A stretch of 27,519 nucleotides of DNA from a virus, in the IMG/VR virus record IMGVR_UViG_3300020601_001305, positions 1-27,519 of that record. The stretch is one strand, 5' to 3'. Numbering within the stretch: the first letter of the stretch is position 1; each line of letters begins with the position of its first letter. The notes below the pieces were generated by a model, which saw nothing but the letters and a program-made list of their open reading frames with translations, did no database searches and was not told the DNA's origin. Below, one piece after another: positions 8,309 through 15,582 of the stretch. A program made the translations under genes and the position numbers.

Positions 8309-9617
8309 TAAATTTCTCCTCTAACCAATCAAAGTCATTGATTTTTCTAAGTGCTTCAATATCTCCAGCATGTTTTTCGCCATATTCTTTACCAGCTTTA
8401 GCTCCTATAATAGAATAGTTGCCGTATTTACGTTCTGCGCCAACAGTAGTCCATATATTTAGACGTTCTTGTGTTTCGTCGTCTCTTTGTCTGTCAATTA
8501 TTTTACTACTAAGTTTACAACATTCTCTAAAAGCACTTTTCCATGTTTCAAATTCTCCTGTATTAAATCCTGTGATAACACTTAATTCACCTACAGCTTT
8601 AAATTTACTACTTATACTAGTTGTCATATCAGGCTTGCTTAAATCCATATCAATTGTTTTTTGAGTTGGAAATAGTTTTACACCACCGTATCCATAGATC
8701 AAATCGTTTATAGGATTCATACTTCGCCATACGTGTACAACATCTTTATCCCATTGCGCACATTGATAGTTAAACTTAAAATCATCAAGTACAATAGCGT
8801 CACCATCAACAATCCAAAACATTTCAGAAGAACATTGTTTAGCACCTTCAATATGTGCTTGGTGTATTCCTTTAACACCATGTACACGTTTTGCGTTTGG
8901 AAATCTTTTGAGTAAACGTTGATAATTTTTGTCTGCGTTTGGTTCTTTATAACTAATAAAAACTATATCATAAGGTTTGGGTGTACTAATAGGTATATCG
9001 ACTTCTTTTTTATGGGATATAAATTTATATTCAAATTCTTTTTTACTAAAACGAGAATGTTTACTACACAACACAATACCATCGTGATATTTGCCATTTA
9101 AATACACATGATTAATATTTCTATCATAAGCATTATGATGACTAAAATAGGTATCAAACTTAAATCTATCAGTTGGATTTACATAATCAGGTATTATCCA
9201 GAACATATCTGTATTAGTGTTTTCTAAAGCAAATATATAATCATCGTATGTTTTGACATTATATTTTTTATACGGCAATGGTGTACTGGCTACTACTTCA
9301 ACTTTTTTATGAGCAACAAAAAACCTATGAGATAATTCTTTTGGATTTACATTTATAGATTTTGGTATTAAGGCAATACCATCATAATAAGTACTATTTA
9401 GAAATACATGTACAATGTCTTGACTCCATTCATCAGGAACATAATCAAAATTAAAATTGTCACTTATGTCTAAGTCATCATGAACTACCCAAAAGAATTT
9501 TGTAAACGCAATTTTTTTTGCTTCGTTTACGTCTTTTGCTTTTTTTACGATTAAAAACTTGTTTTTAAGTTTGTTGTATTGCTCAATATTGTCGCCAACA
9601 AAAATGATATCGTACAT
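8295..9617 (-). CDS. Glycosyltransferase-like protein with three related segments
   Basis: A 440-aa protein made of three related segments. Each has an FW(V/I) strand, an acidic turn, an HV(F/Y/W) strand and a DGI or YGG turn: about residues 41-86, 139-185 and 267-318. Only the third keeps a DGD (271-273) that could be the metal-binding DxD of a GT-A fold; the first two read HDD and PDY. The opening YDIIFVGDN recurs as YDIVFISYK before segment three. The start is set at ATG 9617 because a perfect sigma70 promoter (TATAAT at 9624-9629) ends 6 bases upstream; ATG 9635 or TTG 9638 would lie between its -35 and -10 boxes. First gene of the long leftward operon. Glycosyl transfer is inferred; the DxD match is weak. 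Confidence 0.7.
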   Translation of the reverse strand: MYDIIFVGDNIEQYNKLKNKFLIVKKAKDVNEAKKIAFTKFFWVVHDDLDISDNFNFDYVPDEWSQDIVHVFLNSTYYDGIALIPKSINVNPKELSHRFFVAHKKVEVVASTPLPYKKYNVKTYDDYIFALENTNTDMFWIIPDYVNPTDRFKFDTYFSHHNAYDRNINHVYLNGKYHDGIVLCSKHSRFSKKEFEYKFISHKKEVDIPISTPKPYDIVFISYKEPNADKNYQRLLKRFPNAKRVHGVKGIHQAHIEGAKQCSSEMFWIVDGDAIVLDDFKFNYQCAQWDKDVVHVWRSMNPINDLIYGYGGVKLFPTQKTIDMDLSKPDMTTSISSKFKAVGELSVITGFNTGEFETWKSAFRECCKLSSKIIDRQRDDETQERLNIWTTVGAERKYGNYSIIGAKAGKEYGEKHAGDIEALRKINDFDWLEEKFNETT

Positions 9618-9623
9618 GTTACT

Positions 9624-9652
9624 ATTATATAGCATCAAAAAATATCTGTCAA
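9624..9652 (-). promoter_or_regulatory. Perfect sigma70-type promoter for the leftward operon
   Basis: On the minus strand, TTGACA (9652-9647) and TATAAT (9629-9624) are separated by 17 bases, an exact match to the consensus. Transcription should start about 7 bases after the -10 box, at or beside the ATG at 9617, so the first mRNA may lack a leader. It is the only strong promoter seen for the eleven overlapping genes down to the left edge. In a T4-like phage this would mark early or host-polymerase expression. Confidence 0.85.
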
Positions 9653-9665
9653 TCGCTATCTGACC

Positions 9666-9690
9666 GATAAATATAGTATAGGAGATTAGT
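9666..9690 (+). promoter_or_regulatory. T4-type late promoter and ribosome binding site for the fibre gene
   Basis: GATAAATA at 9666-9673 differs by one base from the T4 late octamer TATAAATA. Here there is room for a short leader: GGAG at 9681-9684 is a good ribosome binding site 6 bases before ATG 9691. The late octamer fits the structural character of the downstream gene. It stands back to back with the sigma70 promoter of the leftward operon. Confidence 0.75.
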
Positions 9691-11493
9691 ATGGAATTAT
9701 ACGAAGGCGGTCAATACAGAATTGATATTGTAGGATCCGACAGTTCTATTATTATAGATAGTCAGCAAGGAGTCTTGAGAGCAAACGTTATCGGTTCTGA
9801 CAACACTGTTTTACTAGATAGTGAAACAAGAACTTTGGTTGGCAATGTTACAGGAGATGTCACAGGTAACTTGACTGGCAAAGTTTCAGGTAATTTACAA
9901 GGCGAATTTGTAGACCAATACGATAACAGATTAATTGATACATCAGGAGTTTACATTCCTCTTCATTCAGATTTATATTATAATGATACTGTAAAAGCCT
10001 ATGATAAATCCACTAATACATTTACAGGAAGATTTGTTGGTACATTACGCAACGAAAACAATGAAGTAGTTTTTGATAGCACTGGAAACGGAGCAGTAAC
10101 TTTTGAATCAACTGGTAACTTGAACAGCACTGGTGGCTTAACAATAGTTGATACAGATGATAGAACTGTGCTTGCCGATTTGTTAGATAACGATGGTAAT
10201 ACCCGTTATTCAAGAGATAGCGGATTATTTCAAGGATACTTTAAAGGAAATATTTTAGCAAGTGACGGATCAACTCTAATTGAACATTCAGAAAAAATGT
10301 TCTTTGGAAAACTAAATGGAGATATTACTAATCCAGCAGGACAAGTTGTGTTAGATCATGAAACACAAACTCTCACTGGAAAACTTGTTGGCAATATTGT
10401 TAGTAACGACGGTGAAGTTATTTTATCTAACTCAGAAAGAAAGTTTTATGGTACATTAGTTGGTAATATAGAAAACGCTGACGGTGTTTCTATATACAAC
10501 AAATATGATAATATTTTGCATTCAACTAATCTACATGGAAATTTAGTTGGACATATTCAAAATACAGACGGAAGTGATATATTTAATTCCTCAACAGGAG
10601 TATTCAGCTTTCCTATCACTGCCACACTCAAAGGTAATATTATAGATGTAGACGATGATATAGTTTTAAATATTAACACAAGAACATTAACTATGGAGAG
10701 TATTGTAACAAACAATATTAGCGGTAATCTTGCTGGATCGCTTAGAGGTAATATTTACGATTCTGATGGATTAATGATGTACGATAGTACATTAGGACAC
10801 ATATCTAATACATCTTTTAATGGCTATATCTATGATAATAACAACTTAGAAGTTTTTGATCCTTTACAAAATGTTATTTCAACAAAAACTTTGTATAGTG
10901 ATAACGTAGTAGCAACTGCTATTGACTTAGATGCTGTAGTTGTAGACCAAGATGGTGTATTAGTAAATGTCCAATCTGCGTATAGTAATCCAGCATTTAC
11001 AGGAAGATTTTTTAGAGAACAACAACCAAACAATATTCCTGATTGGTTTCAACAAGGTATCAGATTAGAAGCAATTGGCGGATCATGGCTGGATCCAAAC
11101 CCAATTTCAGCAGGAACAAAACTACCAGCAGTAGCATGGGTAGGTGCTATTAAAATTAATGAAAATTTTGAAGATAGCACAGAAGATCCTGACGATGAAG
11201 AAAAAATGGTTGCTGTTGCTGGTATGTATGGATACATTCCAGATGATGCTGAATTTGATTTAAATGCCGGAGAGCATAGAGGATGCCCGGGAGAACTTTG
11301 GTTTGTTACCCAATCGCCGACATATGGAACAAATTATATGAAGTTTGACGCAAACGGTCAGCTTTCAACCGAATTAAAAGAATTTAAAGTTCATGGAGAA
11401 ACAGGGGTAACACCAAGCAACACTAGTACGCCTGATAGTTGGTTACAAGCAACTGTTAACGGCGAAACTAAATTTATCCCGCTTTACAGCTAA
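9691..11493 (+). CDS. Tail-fibre-like repeat structural protein
   Basis: A 600-aa protein. Residues 32-378 are built of about ten imperfect repeats, best preserved as 24-aa units at residues 183-254, with the pattern KLxGNIxNxDGxVIxDxxTxTLxG. A run of NVTGDVTGNLTG-like turns lies near residue 52. Such short Gly/Asn/Asp repeats are typical of beta-helical or beta-strand fibre shafts in marine T4-like phages. Residues 379-600 form a non-repeat domain ending GETKFIPLYS, possibly the tip or a trimerisation or attachment head. There is no signal peptide, as expected for a virion protein. A late promoter and a GGAG site precede it, and the stop overlaps the next start. Receptor binding or virion decoration is inferred. 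It is the only obvious virion protein in the window and so a possible target of the surrounding enzymes. Confidence 0.8.
   Translation: MELYEGGQYRIDIVGSDSSIIIDSQQGVLRANVIGSDNTVLLDSETRTLVGNVTGDVTGNLTGKVSGNLQGEFVDQYDNRLIDTSGVYIPLHSDLYYNDTVKAYDKSTNTFTGRFVGTLRNENNEVVFDSTGNGAVTFESTGNLNSTGGLTIVDTDDRTVLADLLDNDGNTRYSRDSGLFQGYFKGNILASDGSTLIEHSEKMFFGKLNGDITNPAGQVVLDHETQTLTGKLVGNIVSNDGEVILSNSERKFYGTLVGNIENADGVSIYNKYDNILHSTNLHGNLVGHIQNTDGSDIFNSSTGVFSFPITATLKGNIIDVDDDIVLNINTRTLTMESIVTNNISGNLAGSLRGNIYDSDGLMMYDSTLGHISNTSFNGYIYDNNNLEVFDPLQNVISTKTLYSDNVVATAIDLDAVVVDQDGVLVNVQSAYSNPAFTGRFFREQQPNNIPDWFQQGIRLEAIGGSWLDPNPISAGTKLPAVAWVGAIKINENFEDSTEDPDDEEKMVAVAGMYGYIPDDAEFDLNAGEHRGCPGELWFVTQSPTYGTNYMKFDANGQLSTELKEFKVHGETGVTPSNTSTPDSWLQATVNGETKFIPLYS
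9784..10824 (+). repeat. Protein-level tandem repeats in the fibre gene
   Basis: About ten imperfect units of 20 to 35 codons. Three consecutive units of exactly 24 codons occupy 10237-10452. The consensus is a hydrophobic-Gly-Asn-Ile start, an Asn/Asp-Gly turn, Val-Ile/Leu-x-Asp, and a Thr-Leu-x-Gly end. The repeat is clear in protein but diverged in DNA, so it is old or under selection against recombination. Confidence 0.75.
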
Positions 11494-12161
11494 TGTTTGA
11501 ATATTATTACAACACAGTGCCAGGCAAAGGCCTGTGTAGAAATAATCTTGTATATACAAGCAAGATAGACAGACAAAATAATCTGTTTAGTGTTCATTAC
11601 ACAGTAGACCAAACCTATCACAAAAACGAATGTTTGCCTCAAAGTGTTCTAAACGAAAAATGGCGTAGAGAATTCAAGTATACATTAGAAGCACCACATA
11701 CACTTGATGTTAAAGAACTAGATAGTGTAAAACGTAGAATTATTTTTAATATAGAAGATGATGATTTTTGGCAACTTGCGGATTGCGACTACCGTAACTT
11801 TGCCAAAGTATTGCCAGACTGGCAAGAACAAATGCTTACTATATTACAAGACTATAGAAATAAAGGCATTTGGAAATACAGTTTACATCCGAGTAGTTTT
11901 TTTATTATAGACGGACAGTTAAGAACTGTTAATCATTTTTTCTGCTACAGCGATGAAGAACAAGAAGTTAGTATAGAAAGTGTACTTGATCATATTAGCA
12001 AAGATAGACAAGCAAAACTTTTTGAATATTTAAATTCTAACGGAATAGATCCAAGTAAAACATTTTCGTTTAAGTTTTATGGAGGCGTAGTTTTAGATAA
12101 TTTTAGCGGAGATTATCCTAGTGATTTTATTGATAAAGCAAAGAAAATTTATCTGGCATAA
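11493..12161 (+). CDS. Hypothetical protein co-translated with the fibre gene
   Basis: A 222-aa protein not recognised as any family. The ATG shares its A with the fibre stop codon (TAATG), so the two are likely translated together and it may assist fibre assembly or modification. Residues around 125-155 read WKYSLHPSSFFIIDGQLRTV, faintly like the catalytic-loop H.xN and following Asp strand of protein-kinase-like or aminoglycoside-kinase-like folds. The key Asp and Asn are not convincingly placed, so no kinase claim is made. It has a Tyr-rich start, no signal peptide and no membrane segment. Its 3' end overlaps the oppositely oriented gene by 35 bases. A fibre chaperone is the alternative best supported by position. 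Confidence 0.7.
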   Translation: MFEYYYNTVPGKGLCRNNLVYTSKIDRQNNLFSVHYTVDQTYHKNECLPQSVLNEKWRREFKYTLEAPHTLDVKELDSVKRRIIFNIEDDDFWQLADCDYRNFAKVLPDWQEQMLTILQDYRNKGIWKYSLHPSSFFIIDGQLRTVNHFFCYSDEEQEVSIESVLDHISKDRQAKLFEYLNSNGIDPSKTFSFKFYGGVVLDNFSGDYPSDFIDKAKKIYLA

Positions 12162-12783
12162 CATCAACTAAATGATTAATCCAAAAAGAATTTGTTAAAA
12201 ATTTGACACCTGTTGAAGTAATTTCAAAATTATTCATTGCTTGGCGTAAATTAATTTCATTTAACAATGGTGAAATGTATTTGTCAAAAACAAAACGTGG
12301 ATTTTCTCCTCCGGCTACAATTTCAACTGGATCTGTTACCCAATCGCTACGTTTTAACAAACAACGTACAACTAATTGATATCTTGGGTATTGTCCAAAA
12401 TTAGCAGCACTATGATTGCGACCAGCATCCATTAAATAGTATTTGCCATCTGCTTCTAATGGATACATATGATTATTGTGTAAATCAATAAGAGCTGCAT
12501 TGTCGCCTGATATGTTTAAATGATATCTATTATCAATATCACTATGGGCAAAATAGCACGTACCAGACTCTTGTTTAACAATTCTTGCTTCACCGGTATT
12601 TTTTAAAGGTAATAATAGTTTTTCAAATATAGTATCTTTATACTCAGGCAGTATTTCCCAAGAATCATAAAAGAAATCTCCAGTAGGTTTATTTAAAACT
12701 GTTTTACCTTCCATTGTTTTACACAACTCAAATGCTTGTTGTACTTCTTCAAGACTAATTTTGTATTCAGTGTTACTAATCAT
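12127..12783 (-). CDS. 2OG-Fe(II) oxygenase-like protein (aspartyl/asparaginyl hydroxylase type)
   Basis: A 218-aa protein with a double-stranded beta-helix pattern of Fe(II)/2-oxoglutarate dioxygenases. It shows H80-x-D82 (AHSDIDNRYHLN), a distal His at 124 (GRNHSAANFG), and Arg134 or Arg140 (PRYQLVVR) to bind 2-oxoglutarate. The spacing and the H.SAANFG.YPRY.LV block resemble aspartyl/asparaginyl beta-hydroxylase-like proteins. It would hydroxylate a protein side chain or small molecule in the cytoplasm. It starts at ATG 12783, 4 bases after an ATTAAATA box. It diverges from another oxygenase-like gene and overlaps the gene to its left tail to tail by 35 bases. Substrate unknown; the nearby fibre protein is one candidate. 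Confidence 0.75.
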   Translation of the reverse strand: MISNTEYKISLEEVQQAFELCKTMEGKTVLNKPTGDFFYDSWEILPEYKDTIFEKLLLPLKNTGEARIVKQESGTCYFAHSDIDNRYHLNISGDNAALIDLHNNHMYPLEADGKYYLMDAGRNHSAANFGQYPRYQLVVRCLLKRSDWVTDPVEIVAGGENPRFVFDKYISPLLNEINLRQAMNNFEITSTGVKFLTNSFWINHLVDVMPDKFSLLYQ

Positions 12784-12787
12784 ACTG

Positions 12788-12795
12788 TATTTAAT
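12788..12795 (-). promoter_or_regulatory. Late-type promoter box, leftward
   Basis: ATTAAATA on the minus strand, two mismatches from TATAAATA and sharing TAAATA, followed by only 4 bases (CAGT) before ATG 12783. No room exists for a ribosome binding site, so a leaderless mRNA is predicted if this is the promoter. Confidence 0.55.
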
Positions 12796-12796
12796 A

Positions 12797-12804
12797 TATA
12801 AGTA
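12797..12804 (+). promoter_or_regulatory. Late-type promoter box, rightward
   Basis: TATAAGTA, one mismatch from TATAAATA, 5 bases (GTTGT) before ATG 12810. It lies back to back with the leftward box inside a 26-base gap between two divergent oxygenase-like genes. No Shine-Dalgarno sequence fits. Confidence 0.5.
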
Positions 12805-12809
12805 GTTGT

Positions 12810-13616
12810 ATGATACGAGGTTTCGAAAACTTACCTTACATTGACCTAGATCCTTTTTTAGATATAGACGGTTTTAAAAAATTAAATGCGGAAATATGTA
12901 GAGGTATGGCTCAAGCACGACTATTTGCCAAAGAAGGCACATGGATGCCAGCAGGATTTGATTTAAAAGACATGAGCTATATAGGCAACTGGAAGCCAGT
13001 ATACAAAGCCTATGAAGAATATCAAGCATTAGAACCAAATAATCCGATACGTATTGAAGGTGATAAAATATTTCCTAAAGATTTTACCAACTATATAGAA
13101 CGTAATCAATTTGTAAGATATTTAAAAAGTGCTATGGGCGCACACGATCCATACACTTACTATGTTTTACAAGAAGAAGGCACCAATATGAAAGACAGAG
13201 GTTTGGAACAAAGAGCCGCAACAGACGAAAGTGCCTACTTTCCAGGCGTTATGGATTGGATAGCACAACTAAAGGAACAATCAATTGTAGAACACGTAGG
13301 TAGAGTCATGTTTTTTGTAAGTGAAGCAAGTAGTAGGCCCTTTGAGCATAGAGATTTAGATCCAGAAGTAAAAGACTATACTGATCACAATATTGAGTTT
13401 ATTCATATACGTCCAAACACCAAGCGTGGCTTTTATATTTGGGATCCAGAGCACAAACGCAAGCATTATGTAAATTCTCATGCTTGTTTTTTCAACGACC
13501 AAGACTGGCATGGCGGTGAGCATAGTATGGAACAAGAATATGGATTGCGTATTGATTGTAAATTCACACAAGAATTCAAAGAACGCATAGGAATAGGACA
13601 CTTGACACATTACTAA
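12810..13616 (+). CDS. 2OG-Fe(II) oxygenase-like protein
   Basis: A 268-aa protein. The C-terminal half has the dioxygenase facial triad: H180-x-D182 (FEHRDLD), H234 (QDWHGGEH) and Arg247 (LRIDCKF) for 2-oxoglutarate, with beta strands between (EFIHIRP, GFYIWDP). The N-terminal 150 residues carry no recognised motif and may bind the substrate. It is not closely similar to the oxygenase-like gene on the other side of the 26-base divergent gap, so it is probably not a recent duplicate. Its 3' end contains the -35 box of the next gene's promoter (13602-13607). Hydroxylation of a protein or sugar is inferred; an inactive fold member is possible but all four ligands are present. Confidence 0.7.
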   Translation: MIRGFENLPYIDLDPFLDIDGFKKLNAEICRGMAQARLFAKEGTWMPAGFDLKDMSYIGNWKPVYKAYEEYQALEPNNPIRIEGDKIFPKDFTNYIERNQFVRYLKSAMGAHDPYTYYVLQEEGTNMKDRGLEQRAATDESAYFPGVMDWIAQLKEQSIVEHVGRVMFFVSEASSRPFEHRDLDPEVKDYTDHNIEFIHIRPNTKRGFYIWDPEHKRKHYVNSHACFFNDQDWHGGEHSMEQEYGLRIDCKFTQEFKERIGIGHLTHY

Positions 13617-13629
13617 ACTGTGTTATAAT
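13602..13629 (+). promoter_or_regulatory. Perfect sigma70-type promoter for the 13635 operon
   Basis: TTGACA at 13602-13607 and TATAAT at 13624-13629 with a 16-base spacer. The -35 box lies inside the last codons of the preceding gene. ATG 13635 begins only 5 bases after the -10 box, so the transcript should start at or within the start codon: a leaderless mRNA. Confidence 0.85.
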
Positions 13630-13634
13630 ATATT

Positions 13635-14330
13635 ATGGTAATCGATGGCGTAACAATACCACTACAAAAAGAATGGAAACGTATTGGCATTAGTCTAAGT
13701 GGCGGTGCTGACAGTGCTTTGCTGGCTTACTTTGTGTTGAGTAACACAAATGCTGATATCTACTTTACCACACAGGTGCGTATGTGGAAAACACGCCCTT
13801 GGCAACGTTGGATTGCTAGAGATGTGGTAAGTTGGTTCCGTGAAAAGTTTAACAATCGTATCGAACACATAGAAGGCTTTATACCGCCAGAGATGGAAGA
13901 GCCACACACAACACATATTACAGACGAGTATGGGCAAAACAAGCCCGGAAACAGAATTATACTACGAGCTCACAATGAATACATAGCACATTTACACAAA
14001 CTTGACGCATGGTATGCTGCTGTTACCCTAAATCCAGATGAAAAGTTTGAAGGTGCTCCTGAGGATAGAGAATATGCTAGACTACCTATTGAAACAGAAC
14101 ATATGGGTGTAACAGTTTGTCATCCATTTAGTGTAGTACGCAAAAATTGGATAATCAAGCAATATGTTGATAATGAAATTGGCGAACTATTGGAAATAAC
14201 ACGTAGTTGTGAAGGCGAATTTGAAGGGCTAGACTATACAACATACAAACCCTATCAAAGAGTTCCATACTGTAATGAATGTTTTTGGTGTAAAGAACGT
14301 GAATGGGGTATTATCAATGCATCCAAGTAA
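13635..14330 (+). CDS. PP-loop ATPase with QueC-like Cys site
   Basis: A 231-aa protein. The N-terminus has the PP-loop SGGADS (22-27), which binds ATP pyrophosphate and adenylates a substrate carboxyl or carbonyl. The C-terminus has C192 and C213-x2-C216-x2-C219 followed by KER. This resembles the zinc site of QueC (7-cyano-7-deazaguanine synthase, SC...CGxCxxCxxR), and the length is QueC-like. Between them, VCHPFSVVRKNWI resembles the QueC block with a conserved Lys. It differs from QueC in lacking an obvious SxGLDST. No QueD, QueE or FolE partner is recognisable, and the next genes are twitch/SPASM radical SAM proteins, so a deazaguanine pathway is not established. Other PP-loop amidating or sulfur-inserting enzymes remain possible. 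First gene of the A-C-C-D operon; it overlaps the next gene by 14 bases. Confidence 0.75.
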   Translation: MVIDGVTIPLQKEWKRIGISLSGGADSALLAYFVLSNTNADIYFTTQVRMWKTRPWQRWIARDVVSWFREKFNNRIEHIEGFIPPEMEEPHTTHITDEYGQNKPGNRIILRAHNEYIAHLHKLDAWYAAVTLNPDEKFEGAPEDREYARLPIETEHMGVTVCHPFSVVRKNWIIKQYVDNEIGELLEITRSCEGEFEGLDYTTYKPYQRVPYCNECFWCKEREWGIINASK

Positions 14331-15582
14331 AACTTTTTGCTTACATCCGTTTACAGGACTTGCTACTAGAGAAGATGGTGCTATCAAAGTATGTTGTCGT
14401 AGTTTACCTATTGGATGGATACAAGATAGTACTTTGGAAGAAGTTTGGAATAATGGTACAATGCGTGAAGTACGTAAACAAGTGCTTTCAAATGAGAGAC
14501 CAGACGTTTGTGCCCCGTGTTTTAACTTAGAGGATCAAGGTGTCGAGAGTTTAAGACAAAGGCACATACGTGATAGCTTTCCCGAAGCACGAATAAACTT
14601 ATATCCTGATGCGCTTGAATCGTTACGTACAGATTGGAGTATGCCATTTGAATTTCCTACAATAGAAATAAAAATTAATAACTTATGTAATTTAAAATGC
14701 CGCATGTGTAATCCTTTAGATAGCACACAATGGAAAGACTGGAAAGAAGTTGAAAACTTTTATAAGGATGAAGGAAATTATCTATACGATACAGTAAGAA
14801 AACTAGGACTTACTGAAGCTCCTTATATTGATTTATTTAATGACAAAGTAGATTTTTGGAATAACATTGAAAAACTATTACCTTATTTCCGTAGAGTAGA
14901 GTTTGCTGGCGGAGAGCCATTAATGGACCCTACACATTATCGTATATTGGATATGTTAGCACCGTATGGAAAAAACATAGAGATAAAATATGCTACAAAC
15001 GGCACAGTGACTGGTATAAAAGGCGGAAGGACAATACACGACTATTGGCCTAAGTTTAGGAAAGTAAGTGTTAATGTAAGCATAGACGGTATACACGATG
15101 TATACGATCATATAAGAGGCAACGGTGACTTTACACAAGTAGAAGAAACAGTAAAAATATTCCAAAGTTTTCCTAATGTTGATTATGTTGTAGGAGCATG
15201 TACAGTACAAGCAGGAAATGCTTTACAATTATCTGATATAATTGATTACTTTTTAAACAAAATGGGCATTGTGTTTTACTCGCATAGAGTAAACTATCCA
15301 AACGTATTAAGTGCGCAATGCTTACCAAACAAATATAAGACAAGAATTATACGGCAACTAGAGATGCTTAAAGCACAAGTAGTTGACTACCCTATTATGA
15401 GCGTAGACAAAAGATTACTGCCTATTACACTACAACAGATACAGGACAATATTAACTTTTTGACTGCTAGAGATTTAAGCGACAAGTGGCCGCAAACTTT
15501 AGAGTTCAATCGCAGACTTGATGTGAGTCGCGGACAAAGAAGTTTTGAAAGTTTGATAGATGATTACGCAAGTTACAAATAA
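14317..15582 (+). CDS. Radical SAM protein, class A (N-terminal twitch)
   Basis: About 421 aa from ATG 14317. An ATG at 14275 is in frame but lies deep in the upstream gene, and the conserved Cys domain begins only after 14317. Residues 1-70 form the twitch/SPASM-like domain (C8, C26-C27, C65-x2-C68, including HPFTGLA and GAIKVCC). The radical SAM core has C124-x3-C128-x2-C131 (CNLKCRMCNP), FAGGEPLMDP, an ATNGT strand and SIDGIHDVYDHIRG. It is the same architecture as 23258-24637 and is likewise followed by class C then class D genes. The closest families act on peptides or proteins or in cofactor work; the substrate here is unknown. Confidence 0.9.
   Translation: MHPSKTFCLHPFTGLATREDGAIKVCCRSLPIGWIQDSTLEEVWNNGTMREVRKQVLSNERPDVCAPCFNLEDQGVESLRQRHIRDSFPEARINLYPDALESLRTDWSMPFEFPTIEIKINNLCNLKCRMCNPLDSTQWKDWKEVENFYKDEGNYLYDTVRKLGLTEAPYIDLFNDKVDFWNNIEKLLPYFRRVEFAGGEPLMDPTHYRILDMLAPYGKNIEIKYATNGTVTGIKGGRTIHDYWPKFRKVSVNVSIDGIHDVYDHIRGNGDFTQVEETVKIFQSFPNVDYVVGACTVQAGNALQLSDIIDYFLNKMGIVFYSHRVNYPNVLSAQCLPNKYKTRIIRQLEMLKAQVVDYPIMSVDKRLLPITLQQIQDNINFLTARDLSDKWPQTLEFNRRLDVSRGQRSFESLIDDYASYK

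Noticed and set aside
9618-9638. TTG 9638 or ATG 9635 as the start of the glycosyltransferase-like gene
   Set aside because: Both lie between the -35 and -10 boxes of a perfect promoter and so would be upstream of the predicted transcript start.
11493-12161. Protein-kinase-like fold in the 222-aa protein
   Set aside because: The LHPSSFFIIDG stretch is only loosely like a catalytic loop, and the needed Asp/Asn set is not clear.
14275-14316. Extended start of the class A gene at 14275
   Set aside because: It would lie deep in the PP-loop gene, and the added residues encode nothing conserved; ATG 14317 begins the Cys domain directly.
13635-14330. Calling the PP-loop gene queC and proposing deazaguanine DNA
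   Set aside because: Motifs are QueC-like but not diagnostic, and no partner pathway gene is recognised in the window.
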